In this document: positions 1 through 8,480 of the stretch, one piece after another | Numbering within the stretch: the stretch's first letter is position 1 | How the letters are laid out: each line of letters begins with the position of its first letter | Source of the DNA: Cloacimonetes bacterium UBA6081 | GTDB taxonomy: Bacteria; Cloacimonadota; Cloacimonadia; Cloacimonadales; Cloacimonadaceae | Direction of reading: 5' to 3' | Length of the DNA: 20,602 nt | Assembly (NCBI GenBank): GCA_002428685.1 | Contig: DIXL01000120.1 | Coordinates: 1 to 20,602 of the forward strand | Notes under the pieces: generated by a model | Databases searched by the model: none | What the model was told of the DNA's origin: nothing | The model's input: only the letters and a program-made list of their open reading frames with translations | Translations under genes and position numbers: made by a program

Positions 1-109
1 GTTGCTCTCCACCCCACCTCACGGTGACGCAGTTACCTTCAGCTACAGAGCTTGACGTGACTCTGAACAGGACTTTCACCTGTCTGATATGCAGCGCACA
101 CAGGCGCAC
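1..109 (-). mobile_element. 5' end of a group II intron (domain I start), continuing beyond the left edge
   Basis: Read on the minus strand from 109 downward, the sequence opens with GTGCGC, matching the GUGYG 5' splice-site consensus of group II introns. It is followed by the domain I signature CAGGTGAAAGTCCTG (about 81-67) and a GAAGGTAACTGCGTCACCGTG stretch near the left edge that resembles domain I of bacterial introns carrying a reverse transcriptase. The intron body and any reverse transcriptase gene would lie left of position 1. The sequence upstream of the splice site is a perfect hairpin (112-133), the kind of target used by class IIC introns. Assignment rests on remembered consensus, not on an alignment, and the class is inferred. 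Confidence 0.7.
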
Positions 110-111
110 GG

Positions 112-155
112 GTGGCAATCTCCTGATTGCCACAAGCCGATCGGGAGATCAGCTT
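112..155. repeat. Two abutting stem-loops at the intron insertion point
   Basis: Positions 112-120 (GTGGCAATC) and 125-133 (GATTGCCAC) form a perfect 9-bp stem with a 4-nt loop. Immediately next to it, 134-142 and 147-155 form a second stem (AAGC and GATC pair, with one C:A mismatch) around the loop GGGA. On the minus strand both hairpins precede the presumed intron start, with only two bases between the first stem and GTGCGC. No minus-strand gene ends here, so they do not look like an ordinary gene terminator. They could be the recognition structure for the intron or the remnant of a deleted gene's terminator. Confidence 0.6.
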
Positions 156-377
156 CCCTATGCTTGACATGACACTAGAGACATTCCTGCTTATTTGGAC
201 ATAATTGGAACGGATGTTAATGCGCTATCTTGGATTCCCTGGGATTATTTGCATTTCTCTGCTGCAAACCCAACTTTTTTCTACATTCGGCATTATTCTT
301 GCTTAAACTATATAGAACGCCTGCAAGGGCACTATAACATAAAGTGAATAAACATAGTATAACAAAAAGGAGAGGAC
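156..377 (+). other. Leader of the first C25 peptidase gene, no gene seen
   Basis: AT-rich stretch with no convincing ORF on either strand. It must hold the promoter of the peptidase gene, but I find no clear -35/-10 pair. AT-rich hexamers such as TATATA (309-314) and TATAAC (333-338) lack a good partner. A strong ribosome binding site, AGGAGAGG (368-375), ends two bases before the ATG at 378 and fixes that start. Confidence 0.5.
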
Positions 378-3300
378 ATGAAGAAATATATTTTCATGCT
401 CGTGCTTGTGCTCTCGGCGGTGCTATTAGTGGCAGCTCCGGGAACTATCACATTACAAGGATCACCAACAACGGTTCAGTTGTTGCGTAGCAGTAGTAAC
501 GGACTGAGCGTTCGTTACAGCATAGACGAACTTAAAACCAGAGAAGTAGCAAGTAAAGAGGGTGTATGGACAGAATTATCTTCAGATCAATACACCACAA
601 CAAACATAACAGGAGCCCCTGCTCTGCCGTTGATGCGGCAATTAATCAGTGTTCCTTCGGGTGCACAGGTAAATGTCCATTTTTCCACTTCACAGCAGAA
701 AACCATCAACTTAAGCGATTATGGTGTGGTTTATCCCCTGATGCCACGTCAGGAATCTGTGTCCAAATCTGCTGACATAGCTAAGCTACCCTTTGAAGTA
801 AGCCGTGAATTTTATAATTCTAACCGCTGGACGGATAATCCTGCCATTAGCGTTACGGAACTTGGCTTTATGCGCGGAACCAGGATTTTTGCGCTGGATT
901 TTGTTCCGGTAAGGTATAATCCTACGCTCAAACAAATAGAAGTGATCTACAACGCCGAAGTGAAAGTTGATTTTATAGGGGCAGACCTTGCGGCTTCCGA
1001 AGCCCTGAAAGCCAAAACCTACTCCCCCGTGTTTGAAAGTGCTTTTGCCGGCTCAATCATCAATTATGAACCCATCCGCCTAACTTTAAACCGCTATCCG
1101 ATGAGTTATGTAATTATATTGCCCGATAACTTTATTGCTCCCATGCAGCCGTTTATAGACTGGAAACGCAGTGAAGGATTTAATGTGATTGTAGCTCCCA
1201 CCTCTGTTACCGGCACTACTTCCAACACCATAAAAACTTATATGCAGAACTTGTGGAATGCTGCTACTACAGAAAACCCCGCTCCTTCCTATCTACTGAT
1301 TGTAGGTGATATTGCTCAGGTTCCTTCCACTGCCGGAACAACTGCAACCCACCCAACTGATTTGCCCTACGTGCGTTTACAGGGCACAGATTTTATGCCG
1401 GAGCTGTATTTTGGCCGTTTTTCTGCTACTACTGTAGCTGAAGTTACCAATCAAGTAAACAAGACTTTAATGCACGAACAATATACCATGCCCAGCGATG
1501 CATATTTAAGCGAAGTAATCATGATCGCCGGAGTGGACAGTTCTTTTGGCCCTACTCATGCAAATGGTCAGATAAATTATGGCACCTCAAATTACTTCAA
1601 TGCTGCACATGGCATCACCAGCAATACCTATCTGTATCCCGCTTCCGGAAGTTCTGATGCCGCAATTGTGGCTGAGGCATCTACCGGAAATGGTTATATA
1701 AACTATACTGCTCATGGATCTGAAACCAGTTGGGCTGATCCAAGTTTTACAATTGCAAATATAAATAGTTTACAGAATGTAAACGAATCATCTTTTGTAG
1801 TGGGTAACTGCTGTCTTACAAGCAAGTTTGATGTAGGAGTATGTTTTGGCGAAGCATGGCTACGCGCTGTGGATAAAGGTGGCATCATCTATATAGGTGG
1901 GACAAATAGCACCTATTGGGACGAAGACTATTATTGGGGCGTAGGATACAAACCCCCAGTGGTTGGTTCAGGCTCACCCTTTGTTGCCAACCGCACCGGT
2001 GCCTATGATGCAGTTTTTCACGACCACAACGAACCCATTGCAGACTGGGCTGGAAGTGCCGGCAGCATGGTTACCATGGGAAATTTGGCTGTGGTTCAAT
2101 CTAACAGCAGCCGGATAAACTACTATTGGGAAATATATTCCATCATGGGCGATCCCTCCTTAGTCCCTTATATGGGAATTCCGGTTCAGAATAGCTATGT
2201 GGCTCCCCAACAAATGTTTATGGGGATGAGCACCATGGATATTCAGGCAGACCCATATAGCTACGTTGCACTTTCCATGAATAATGTTCTGCATGGCGTT
2301 GGTCTTGCTGATGGTAGTGGTAATTTAACTTTGACTTACACACCTTTCAGCGAGCCCGGAACTGCCAAACTTGTAGTTACTCGTTCTTTGCGCCGTCCCC
2401 TGATTGCCAACATCCAGGTTGTCCCCAATGTGGGACCCTATGTAACCGCTGGACAATTGGTAGTAACCGATGGCAACAACGACATTGCCGAAGCTGGCGA
2501 AAGCATTTACATTTCTATGGATTTCAACAATGTCGGCGTTCAAAATGCCACAAGCTTAACTGCCACAATTACCAGCACAAGTCCCTGGATTGTGGTCAGC
2601 AATGGCACAATTGCCCTTCCCAACATCACTGCCGGACAAAGCATTAATATGCAAAATGCCTTTGTGTGTAACATCGCTCCCAATGTGCCTGATCAGCATG
2701 TGGTGCCTTTTGAGATTACCGTTACAGACGGAACCAACAACTGGGTAACCCAACGCAGTATGGTGGTAAATGCCCCAAATCTGGAATTTGGCAATAACAC
2801 TTTATCCGATTCCAACGGTGATGGCATATTCATGGCAGGCGAAACTGTAACCATAACCATGAATATTTCAAATACTGGACACATGACCTCCAGTAGCGGC
2901 AATCTGGCACTTGTAATGAACAGCCCTAATGCCACATTAGACATTAATAGCTTTATGCTGCCTCCCTTGGGTGCGGGTAATTTCATGCAGGTTACTTTTA
3001 ACGTAATGATAAGCAACAATACACCGGATGGAACAATTATCCCCATTGGCATAGCCATCGATGCGGGCATTCAGATGCTGAATGCCAATATTATGCTTCC
3101 CATCGGAGCAGTGGGTGAAGGCTTTGAAACCAATAGCTTTACGGCCTTGCCATGGGTAAATAACAGTGCAGTTCCCTGGGTGATTGTAAGCGGAGCCACA
3201 AACGTCCACAGCGGTAACTTTGCAGCCAAATCCGGAGCAATTGCCAATAACGGTAGTACTTCTTTACAGATTACCCTTAACATCCCCAGCGACGGAAATA

Positions 3301-4169
3301 TCAAATTCTGGCGCAGAGTTAGCAGCGAAAACAACTATGATTTCCTGAAATTCTTCATCGATGGCACGGAACTGGGTTCCTGGAGCGGAACTGTTGCCTG
3401 GGCAGAGATAACTTATCCAGTTTCTGCCGGAGCTCGCACCTTTAAATGGACATATTCCAAAGATGTGTCTCAAGCCGGCGGAAGCGATTGCGTCTGGATT
3501 GATGACATCATTTTCCCCGGAATGGGTGCTCTGAACCAGTCCATGGCCTACACCAGCACTACCCAGCTTGCCTTTAATGGTGTGCTGCCCAATACAACTG
3601 TATCAACCGATTTTGCCTTGCGTAATCTGGGAAATGCACTCTTGACAGGAATCATTTCTACTCCCATTGGGTTTGTGCTTAGCCAGGATGGAAGCGATCT
3701 CCCCATGGATTATGCTTATCAGATTTCGCCTGCTGAAACCAGCTATTTTACCCTTAGTTACACTGCCGGTTCCACAGTGAATACTATAAATGAAATCCTG
3801 ATGATTACAACCAATGATCCCGCCACACCTAATTTGGAACTACCGGTTTTGGTAACTCCCAGCGCAAATGAAGATCCGGGCTTGGTGCCTTTTACAACAG
3901 CTTTGGATAAAAACTACCCCAATCCTTTCAATCCGGAGACCACAATCCGCTTCTCAACCAAGGAAGCTGGCATGGTGAGACTCTCCATCTATAATCTGAA
4001 GGGTCAGATGATTCGCAGCTTGGTGAATGAAACTAAGGCAGCGGGCAACCATCGGATTATTTGGAATGGAAAAGATGATCGTGGAAACAACGTTTCCAGC
4101 GGTATTTACTTCTATCGCATGGATGCAACTAACTATTCAGCCACCAAGAAGATGATGCTGATGAAATAA
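378..4169 (+). CDS. Secreted gingipain-type C25 cysteine peptidase with C-terminal type IX sorting domain (paralogue 1)
   Basis: A 1263-residue exported protease. A Sec signal peptide (about 1-20) is followed by a propeptide-like region (about 25-240). The C25 caspase-fold domain (about 244-600) holds the YTAHGS histidine (His446) and a cysteine in GNCCLTSKF (Cys479 by alignment to paralogue 2), then CFGEAW. After it come an Ig-like segment, two repeats opening with acidic loops (698-708, 811-822), a MAM/jelly-roll-like domain (about 914-1047), an ASH-like segment (about 1060-1160) and the sorting domain starting NYPNPFNP (1179-1263). By family, it would leave the periplasm by type IX secretion and cleave extracellular proteins. 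The residues around the nucleophile differ from the usual ACVNG, so activity or specificity may be altered. The start is supported by AGGAGAGG at 368-375. Confidence 0.9.
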   Translation: MKKYIFMLVLVLSAVLLVAAPGTITLQGSPTTVQLLRSSSNGLSVRYSIDELKTREVASKEGVWTELSSDQYTTTNITGAPALPLMRQLISVPSGAQVNVHFSTSQQKTINLSDYGVVYPLMPRQESVSKSADIAKLPFEVSREFYNSNRWTDNPAISVTELGFMRGTRIFALDFVPVRYNPTLKQIEVIYNAEVKVDFIGADLAASEALKAKTYSPVFESAFAGSIINYEPIRLTLNRYPMSYVIILPDNFIAPMQPFIDWKRSEGFNVIVAPTSVTGTTSNTIKTYMQNLWNAATTENPAPSYLLIVGDIAQVPSTAGTTATHPTDLPYVRLQGTDFMPELYFGRFSATTVAEVTNQVNKTLMHEQYTMPSDAYLSEVIMIAGVDSSFGPTHANGQINYGTSNYFNAAHGITSNTYLYPASGSSDAAIVAEASTGNGYINYTAHGSETSWADPSFTIANINSLQNVNESSFVVGNCCLTSKFDVGVCFGEAWLRAVDKGGIIYIGGTNSTYWDEDYYWGVGYKPPVVGSGSPFVANRTGAYDAVFHDHNEPIADWAGSAGSMVTMGNLAVVQSNSSRINYYWEIYSIMGDPSLVPYMGIPVQNSYVAPQQMFMGMSTMDIQADPYSYVALSMNNVLHGVGLADGSGNLTLTYTPFSEPGTAKLVVTRSLRRPLIANIQVVPNVGPYVTAGQLVVTDGNNDIAEAGESIYISMDFNNVGVQNATSLTATITSTSPWIVVSNGTIALPNITAGQSINMQNAFVCNIAPNVPDQHVVPFEITVTDGTNNWVTQRSMVVNAPNLEFGNNTLSDSNGDGIFMAGETVTITMNISNTGHMTSSSGNLALVMNSPNATLDINSFMLPPLGAGNFMQVTFNVMISNNTPDGTIIPIGIAIDAGIQMLNANIMLPIGAVGEGFETNSFTALPWVNNSAVPWVIVSGATNVHSGNFAAKSGAIANNGSTSLQITLNIPSDGNIKFWRRVSSENNYDFLKFFIDGTELGSWSGTVAWAEITYPVSAGARTFKWTYSKDVSQAGGSDCVWIDDIIFPGMGALNQSMAYTSTTQLAFNGVLPNTTVSTDFALRNLGNALLTGIISTPIGFVLSQDGSDLPMDYAYQISPAETSYFTLSYTAGSTVNTINEILMITTNDPATPNLELPVLVTPSANEDPGLVPFTTALDKNYPNPFNPETTIRFSTKEAGMVRLSIYNLKGQMIRSLVNETKAAGNHRIIWNGKDDRGNNVSSGIYFYRMDATNYSATKKMMLMK

Positions 4170-4178
4170 CTTGACATA

Positions 4179-4215
4179 ATCGGGCAGGCAATCCCTAATG
4201 GATTGTCTGCCCGAT
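4179..4215 (+). terminator. Strong hairpin downstream of peptidase 1
   Basis: A 16-bp stem (4179-4194 with 4200-4215, one G:T pair) with a 5-nt loop starts 10 bases after the stop codon of the first peptidase. It is very stable, but no T-run follows it on the plus strand. It may act as a terminator or as a 3' end that protects the mRNA. Confidence 0.6.
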
Positions 4216-4247
4216 ATTAAAGAAAGATTGTATGAACACTTTTCATA

Positions 4248-4277
4248 TTTACACTAAAAAGACTAAAGCTTTATTAA
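4248..4277 (+). promoter_or_regulatory. Possible promoter of peptidase 2
   Basis: TTTACA (4248-4253) and TATTAA (4272-4277) are separated by 18 bases and lie about 20 bases before the ribosome binding site GGAGG (4296-4300). Together with the hairpin just upstream, this suggests peptidase 2 can be transcribed on its own. Both boxes are imperfect, so this is a weak call. Confidence 0.3.
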
Positions 4278-4305
4278 ATACACCATGGAAAACGTGGAGG
4301 ATCCC

Positions 4306-7300
4306 ATGAAAAAATTGATTCTTGCCTTATGCTTGTTGATGGTTATCTTGGCCGTATCAGCAGAGCAAGTTGTGGTGAGTGCCTATCCCAATGGCACACG
4401 CCTTACCAGCAGCAGTTCTAATAGCATGGAACTGGAATTCACTTTGGGTAGTTTTAACAGGGAAGCCGTAACGATAAACGGTAACCAATACTACAACCTA
4501 ATGGTGAAAAAAGCCGGATTGACTTTGGAACAAGGCTTGCCTCAGGTTCCTGTTTTTGCCAGCAGCCTGATTATCCCCGGCACGGCAGCAATGCAACTAT
4601 CCACCACCGGTAGCGAATACATCGAGCTGCAAATGGCTGTGGCACCTTCCAAGGGCAATTTGACCCGTAACATTAATCCGGACACTATGCCCTACACATT
4701 TGATAGTTTCTATGATGGAAATGCCAGCTATCCTACCGAAACCTCGTATTTGACCGAACCCTTTATTCTACGTGATTATCGTGGTATAACAGTTCGTTTT
4801 CAGCCCTTTGTATATTATCCTGCCACTGGGACTTTACGGATTTACACAAAGCTGAATGTGGCTGTGCAGGCCAGTGGGACTGATTTCACCAATGCTATTA
4901 CCACGCCCAAAAGCTCTTATACCAGATATTTTGAAGACATTTATCAGAACATGTTTCTGAATTTCTCAGATGCCAAATACCCCACTCTGGGTGAAGAGGG
5001 ACGGATATTGGTAATCAAACACAATATGTTTGATGCCGCCATTCAGCCTTGGGTGGATTGGAAACGCCAGATTGGATTTACCGTGGATGTTGTGGATGTA
5101 GCTGTTGCAGGCCCGACCGCAAACCAGATTAAAACCTACATCCAAACCCAGTATGACCTGAATAACGGTCTGATGTTTGTGCAAATTGTGGGCGATGCGC
5201 CTCAAGTGCCATCTTTAACTTCTGGTGGCGGTGGCAGCGATCCATCCTATGGTTTGTGTGCCGGTGGAGATAGCTATCCCGACCTTTATGTAGGACGTTT
5301 TTCTGCTCAAACTGTGGCAGAACTGCAAACTCAGGTGCAACGCAGTGTTCATTATGAACGCGATATCGCCGTTGGAGCAGATTGGCTACAAAAAGCCTTT
5401 GGGATTGCATCTAATGAAGGCGGTGGCAGTCAGGGTGACATGGGTGAAAGCGATCAGGCCCATATTGAGCTAATCCGCACCGATCTGTTAACCTACGGAT
5501 ATACTACTGTTAATCAGATTTATGCCGCCACAGGTGCAAATGCAGCTCAAGTTACCACCGCAGTAAATGAAGGGCGTGGCTTTGGCAACTACTGCGGCCA
5601 TGGCTCAGATACCACCTGGGTTACAACCGGATTTAGCAACACAAATGTAAACGCCTTAACAAATAGTAATATGTTACCATTCATAGTTTCTGTGGCTTGT
5701 GTGAATGGCAACTTTGTTAGCCAAACCTGTTTTGCTGAAGCGTGGTTGCGTGCTACGGATAACACCACAGGCGAACCTACAGGGGCGGTAGCCTTTTATG
5801 GCTCTACCATTAACATGGGTTGGAATCCCCCGATGCGCGGTCAAGATGAAGTTACTGACCTGTTGATTGCCAGTTCCAAGCATCGCACCGGCAGCTTATT
5901 CTTTAATGGCTCCTCCAAAATGATCGAAGTTTATGGCACCAGCGGAATCAGCGAATACAAATGCTGGACAATCTTTGGTGATGCCAGCTTGATGGTTCGC
6001 ACCAAGAATCCTACCGCAATCACAGCAACATATAATCCCGTGCTGTTTATCGGAATGGCCAGCTTACCAATCCTTACAGTCCCAGGAGCAAGAATTACCC
6101 TTACCAACAATGGCATAGTGTATGGAACTGCCGTTGCAGACATCACAGGTAACGCAGTGGTAAATCTTGATCCAGCCCCACTTTCTCCTATGGATTTAAC
6201 CGTAACTATCGTGGCTTTTGACTATCAAACCTATATTCAAACCCTGCAAGTTTTGCCCAGCGATGGTCCTTACATTGTAGTAGATAACACCACCTTTAGC
6301 GATGATAACGACGGAATCTTTAGTAATGGCGAAATCATCCACATGAACCTGGACTTCACCAATATTGGCAGCGAAATTGCCAATGGGGTAGTGGTAAATG
6401 TTACAACAACCGATAGCTATGCCACCGTCTTGAATAACAACATTACGGTTGGTAACGTCAATAGCGGAACGAGCGGCAGCTCTGGGCTGTTTAATATTCA
6501 GCTTTCCAGCAGCATTCCAGATCTGCACGAAGTGAACTTGAATATTGGTATTTCTACCACAGATGGGGATCAATTTGCCTATGAACGTAGCTTTACAGGC
6601 TATGCACCTAATGTTGCCTGGGGGAATCTGCAAGTGGATGATAGCCAGGGCAACAACAATGGACGCGTGGATGCAGGCGAAAACGTTACCCTTACTTTTA
6701 ACGTCAGCAATGATGGCCATTTTGCCGCCAATAACGTTACCAGCACCCTAATTGTGAATGGGGTTGATCATCTGATTACACCTATCCTGGCCGAAATAGC
6801 TTCGATCCCTGTAAACGGAACTGCGCAGGTTATATACAGCGTAACCTTCAGTTCACAAATACTCATGGGAACTCCGGTGCAGATTACTGCCATGTCCATG
6901 TGGGGAGATTATGTCAGCATGAATACATACACTGTAATAGTTGGCATGGTGATGGATAACTTTGAATCCGGTTTTGCAACCTTCCCCTGGACTTTTATTG
7001 GCGGAACCTGGACAGCAGTTACCGGGAGCTACAATGGTTCTCTGGCTGCAAAATCTGCTGCTATAACGCACAGCGGTGCTACCAGTATAAACATTTCAAT
7101 AACATCGCCTCAGAACGGTGAAATCTCTTTTTGGAAGAAGGTTTCATCTGAGCAAAATTATGATTTTCTTAAATTCTACATCAATGGTATCCTGAAAAAC
7201 CAATGGAGCGGAACTACCGACACCTGGAGCCAGGTTACCTATCCTGTTCAGGCAGGTATGAACTTGTTCAAATGGGAATATGTTAAGGATTCGGGGACTT

Positions 7301-7995
7301 CTGCAGGTAGCGATTGCGCTTGGTTAGATGATGTGGTTTTCCCAAGTACAGGTGGGCAAGTTGGTGTTCCTGTTCTGGTGGTTGATACTCCCAGTATAGA
7401 TTTTGGCAATGTGTTTGTGAATACTATTGCGACTCAGCAGATCACATTGGCAAATAGTGGAACTGCTTCCATGTTGGGAACGATAGTAACAAGTAGTCCT
7501 TATTTTTTGGGTGAATCTAATATGCCAACTCAATTATTGGAATATGTGCTTGCTGCAGGCGATTTTATAATGGTTAATGTGAACTTTATGCCGGAAAATA
7601 ATATGCAGTATCCAGGCGAGCTTCTCATTACTTCGGACGATCCCAATGCTCCCACAACATCAATAACACTTGCTGGAGCAGGGCAGCCCGTTGCCAATCA
7701 AGATTTGGTAAATCCTGTTGTTACGGCTTTGGGAAGCAACTATCCCAATCCGTTCAACCCCAACACAAGCATCAGTTTCAGCCTGAAGGAAAAATTACCG
7801 GTGAGCTTGGAAATCTATAATGTGCTGGGACAGAAAGTAAGAAAATTGGTAAACGGAACTATGGATGCCGGTTCTCACAGCGTCCTTTGGAACGGGCGGG
7901 ACAATAACAATCGTCCTGTGGCCAGCGGCGTATATTTCTACAAAATGAAAGCCGGAAAATATACCAGCACAAAGAAAATGATCATGATGAAATAG
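4306..7995 (+). CDS. Secreted gingipain-type C25 cysteine peptidase with C-terminal type IX sorting domain (paralogue 2)
   Basis: I prefer the ATG at 4306 (1229 aa) over the in-frame ATG at 4285, because GGAGG (4296-4300) sits 5 bases before it and the protein then begins with a clean signal peptide (MKKLILALC...VSA, about 1-19). The C25 domain (about 234-560) carries the textbook GNYCGHGS (His432) and ACVNGNF (Cys465) followed by CFAEAW, so it looks catalytically complete. Downstream are two repeats opening with Asp/Asn-rich loops (about 666-676 and 778-792), a MAM-like domain (about 883-1013), an ASH-like domain (about 1023-1125) and the sorting domain NYPNPFNP (about 1145-1229). The architecture matches the upstream gene domain for domain, which indicates a tandem duplication. 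The expected role is digestion of extracellular protein after Sec and type IX export. Confidence 0.92.
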   Translation: MKKLILALCLLMVILAVSAEQVVVSAYPNGTRLTSSSSNSMELEFTLGSFNREAVTINGNQYYNLMVKKAGLTLEQGLPQVPVFASSLIIPGTAAMQLSTTGSEYIELQMAVAPSKGNLTRNINPDTMPYTFDSFYDGNASYPTETSYLTEPFILRDYRGITVRFQPFVYYPATGTLRIYTKLNVAVQASGTDFTNAITTPKSSYTRYFEDIYQNMFLNFSDAKYPTLGEEGRILVIKHNMFDAAIQPWVDWKRQIGFTVDVVDVAVAGPTANQIKTYIQTQYDLNNGLMFVQIVGDAPQVPSLTSGGGGSDPSYGLCAGGDSYPDLYVGRFSAQTVAELQTQVQRSVHYERDIAVGADWLQKAFGIASNEGGGSQGDMGESDQAHIELIRTDLLTYGYTTVNQIYAATGANAAQVTTAVNEGRGFGNYCGHGSDTTWVTTGFSNTNVNALTNSNMLPFIVSVACVNGNFVSQTCFAEAWLRATDNTTGEPTGAVAFYGSTINMGWNPPMRGQDEVTDLLIASSKHRTGSLFFNGSSKMIEVYGTSGISEYKCWTIFGDASLMVRTKNPTAITATYNPVLFIGMASLPILTVPGARITLTNNGIVYGTAVADITGNAVVNLDPAPLSPMDLTVTIVAFDYQTYIQTLQVLPSDGPYIVVDNTTFSDDNDGIFSNGEIIHMNLDFTNIGSEIANGVVVNVTTTDSYATVLNNNITVGNVNSGTSGSSGLFNIQLSSSIPDLHEVNLNIGISTTDGDQFAYERSFTGYAPNVAWGNLQVDDSQGNNNGRVDAGENVTLTFNVSNDGHFAANNVTSTLIVNGVDHLITPILAEIASIPVNGTAQVIYSVTFSSQILMGTPVQITAMSMWGDYVSMNTYTVIVGMVMDNFESGFATFPWTFIGGTWTAVTGSYNGSLAAKSAAITHSGATSINISITSPQNGEISFWKKVSSEQNYDFLKFYINGILKNQWSGTTDTWSQVTYPVQAGMNLFKWEYVKDSGTSAGSDCAWLDDVVFPSTGGQVGVPVLVVDTPSIDFGNVFVNTIATQQITLANSGTASMLGTIVTSSPYFLGESNMPTQLLEYVLAAGDFIMVNVNFMPENNMQYPGELLITSDDPNAPTTSITLAGAGQPVANQDLVNPVVTALGSNYPNPFNPNTSISFSLKEKLPVSLEIYNVLGQKVRKLVNGTMDAGSHSVLWNGRDNNNRPVASGVYFYKMKAGKYTSTKKMIMMK

Positions 7996-8048
7996 TTAAC
8001 GGGTTAGTAGGTTAACTGGTTAGTAAAATAGCCGGTTAACAGGTTAAT
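7994..8048. repeat. Three imperfect 15-16 bp GTTAAC-GGTTA repeats
   Basis: Units at 7994-8008, 8009-8024 and 8033-8048 share the pattern GTTAACNGGTTA followed by GT or AT. The first unit overlaps the TAG stop codon of the second peptidase. Each unit contains the palindrome GTTAAC. Function unknown. Confidence 0.65.
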
Positions 8049-8057
8049 TAAAAATTG

Positions 8058-8096
8058 CAAAGCCCCGGATGTAAATAACCTGGGGCTTTGTTTATT
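8058..8096 (+). terminator. Intrinsic terminator of the C25 peptidase region
   Basis: CAAAGCCCC (8058-8066) pairs perfectly with GGGGCTTTG (8082-8090), extendable by two G:C pairs across a bulge, and is followed by TTTATTT. It lies about 60 bases after the second peptidase and is placed to end that transcript. Confidence 0.8.
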
Positions 8097-8163
8097 TACT
8101 TGGAATTGATTATTGCGGAATCTTGGCATATCAACTAAAAAAAACCGCCTGCTTCACATGCTT

Positions 8164-8232
8164 GCATTCCCATATCATTCTCATATCATTCTCAATATTA
8201 TTGGGAATGATATGGGAATGATATGGGAATGC
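8164..8232. repeat. 11-bp-phased hairpin repeat, copy A
   Basis: A 69-bp inverted repeat with 34-bp arms centred on 8198. Each arm is three direct repeats of an 11-mer, CATTCYCATAT on the left (8165-8175, 8176-8186, 8187-8197) and its complement on the right. The only non-Watson-Crick pairs are T8181:G8215 and T8192:G8204, which stay paired as G:U in plus-strand RNA. The central 23 nt (8187-8209) is the exact reverse complement of 17095-17117 in copy B. It lies between convergent genes, downstream of the peptidase terminator. Confidence 0.9.
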
Positions 8233-8282
8233 TAAAGGGTAACACAACAATCTTCCCTGTTTGCCATACTAAGAATGTGTCG

Positions 8283-8369
8283 CCCTTCCAGGGCTGGATA
8301 ATTTCGTTTCCCTGTCCCTGGGGTTTCGCTTCGCTACACCCCAGGCTATAGAATTTCACCCTTCCAGGG
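8283..8369. repeat. Palindrome-flanked repeat with internal hairpin
   Basis: CCCTTCCAGGG occurs at 8283-8293 and again at 8359-8369, flanking a hairpin formed by CCTGGGGT (8317-8324) and ACCCCAGG (8338-8345) with a loop rich in TTCGC. I recall similar CCTGGGGTT...ACCCCAGG elements as dispersed repeats in Bacteroidetes-type genomes. From one copy here that cannot be proven, so the class is an inference. Confidence 0.55.
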
Positions 8370-8376
8370 TTTACCT

Positions 8377-8480
8377 CTCAACCACTCAACCTCTCAACCA
8401 CTCAACCTCTCAACCACTCAACCTCTCAACCTCTCAACCTCTCAACCACTCAACCACTCATCCACTCAACCTCTCAACCT
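8377..8480. repeat. Thirteen tandem 8-bp units, CTCAACC(A/T)
   Basis: Thirteen consecutive 8-mers run without interruption from 8377 to 8480. All are CTCAACCA or CTCAACCT except 8457-8464 (CTCATCCA). The last unit overlaps the 3' end of the SpoIIE gene: its TCA at 8474-8476 is the TGA stop on the minus strand and its ACC encodes the final glycine. The array is a good candidate for length variation between strains. It is not a CRISPR array, since the units have no spacers. Confidence 0.9.

Noticed and set aside
2325..3473. Several minus-strand open frames inside the first peptidase (and similar ones at 4966-7533 inside the second)
   Set aside because: They are antisense to long, domain-supported genes, lack ribosome binding sites and have unusual composition; shadows of the coding strand.
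4285..4305. Upstream in-frame ATG as start of the second peptidase
   Set aside because: No ribosome binding site precedes it, and using it would place seven polar residues before a clean signal peptide; GGAGG favours 4306.
8377..8480. Possible CRISPR array
   Set aside because: The units are 8 bp and contiguous, with no unique spacers and no cas genes nearby.
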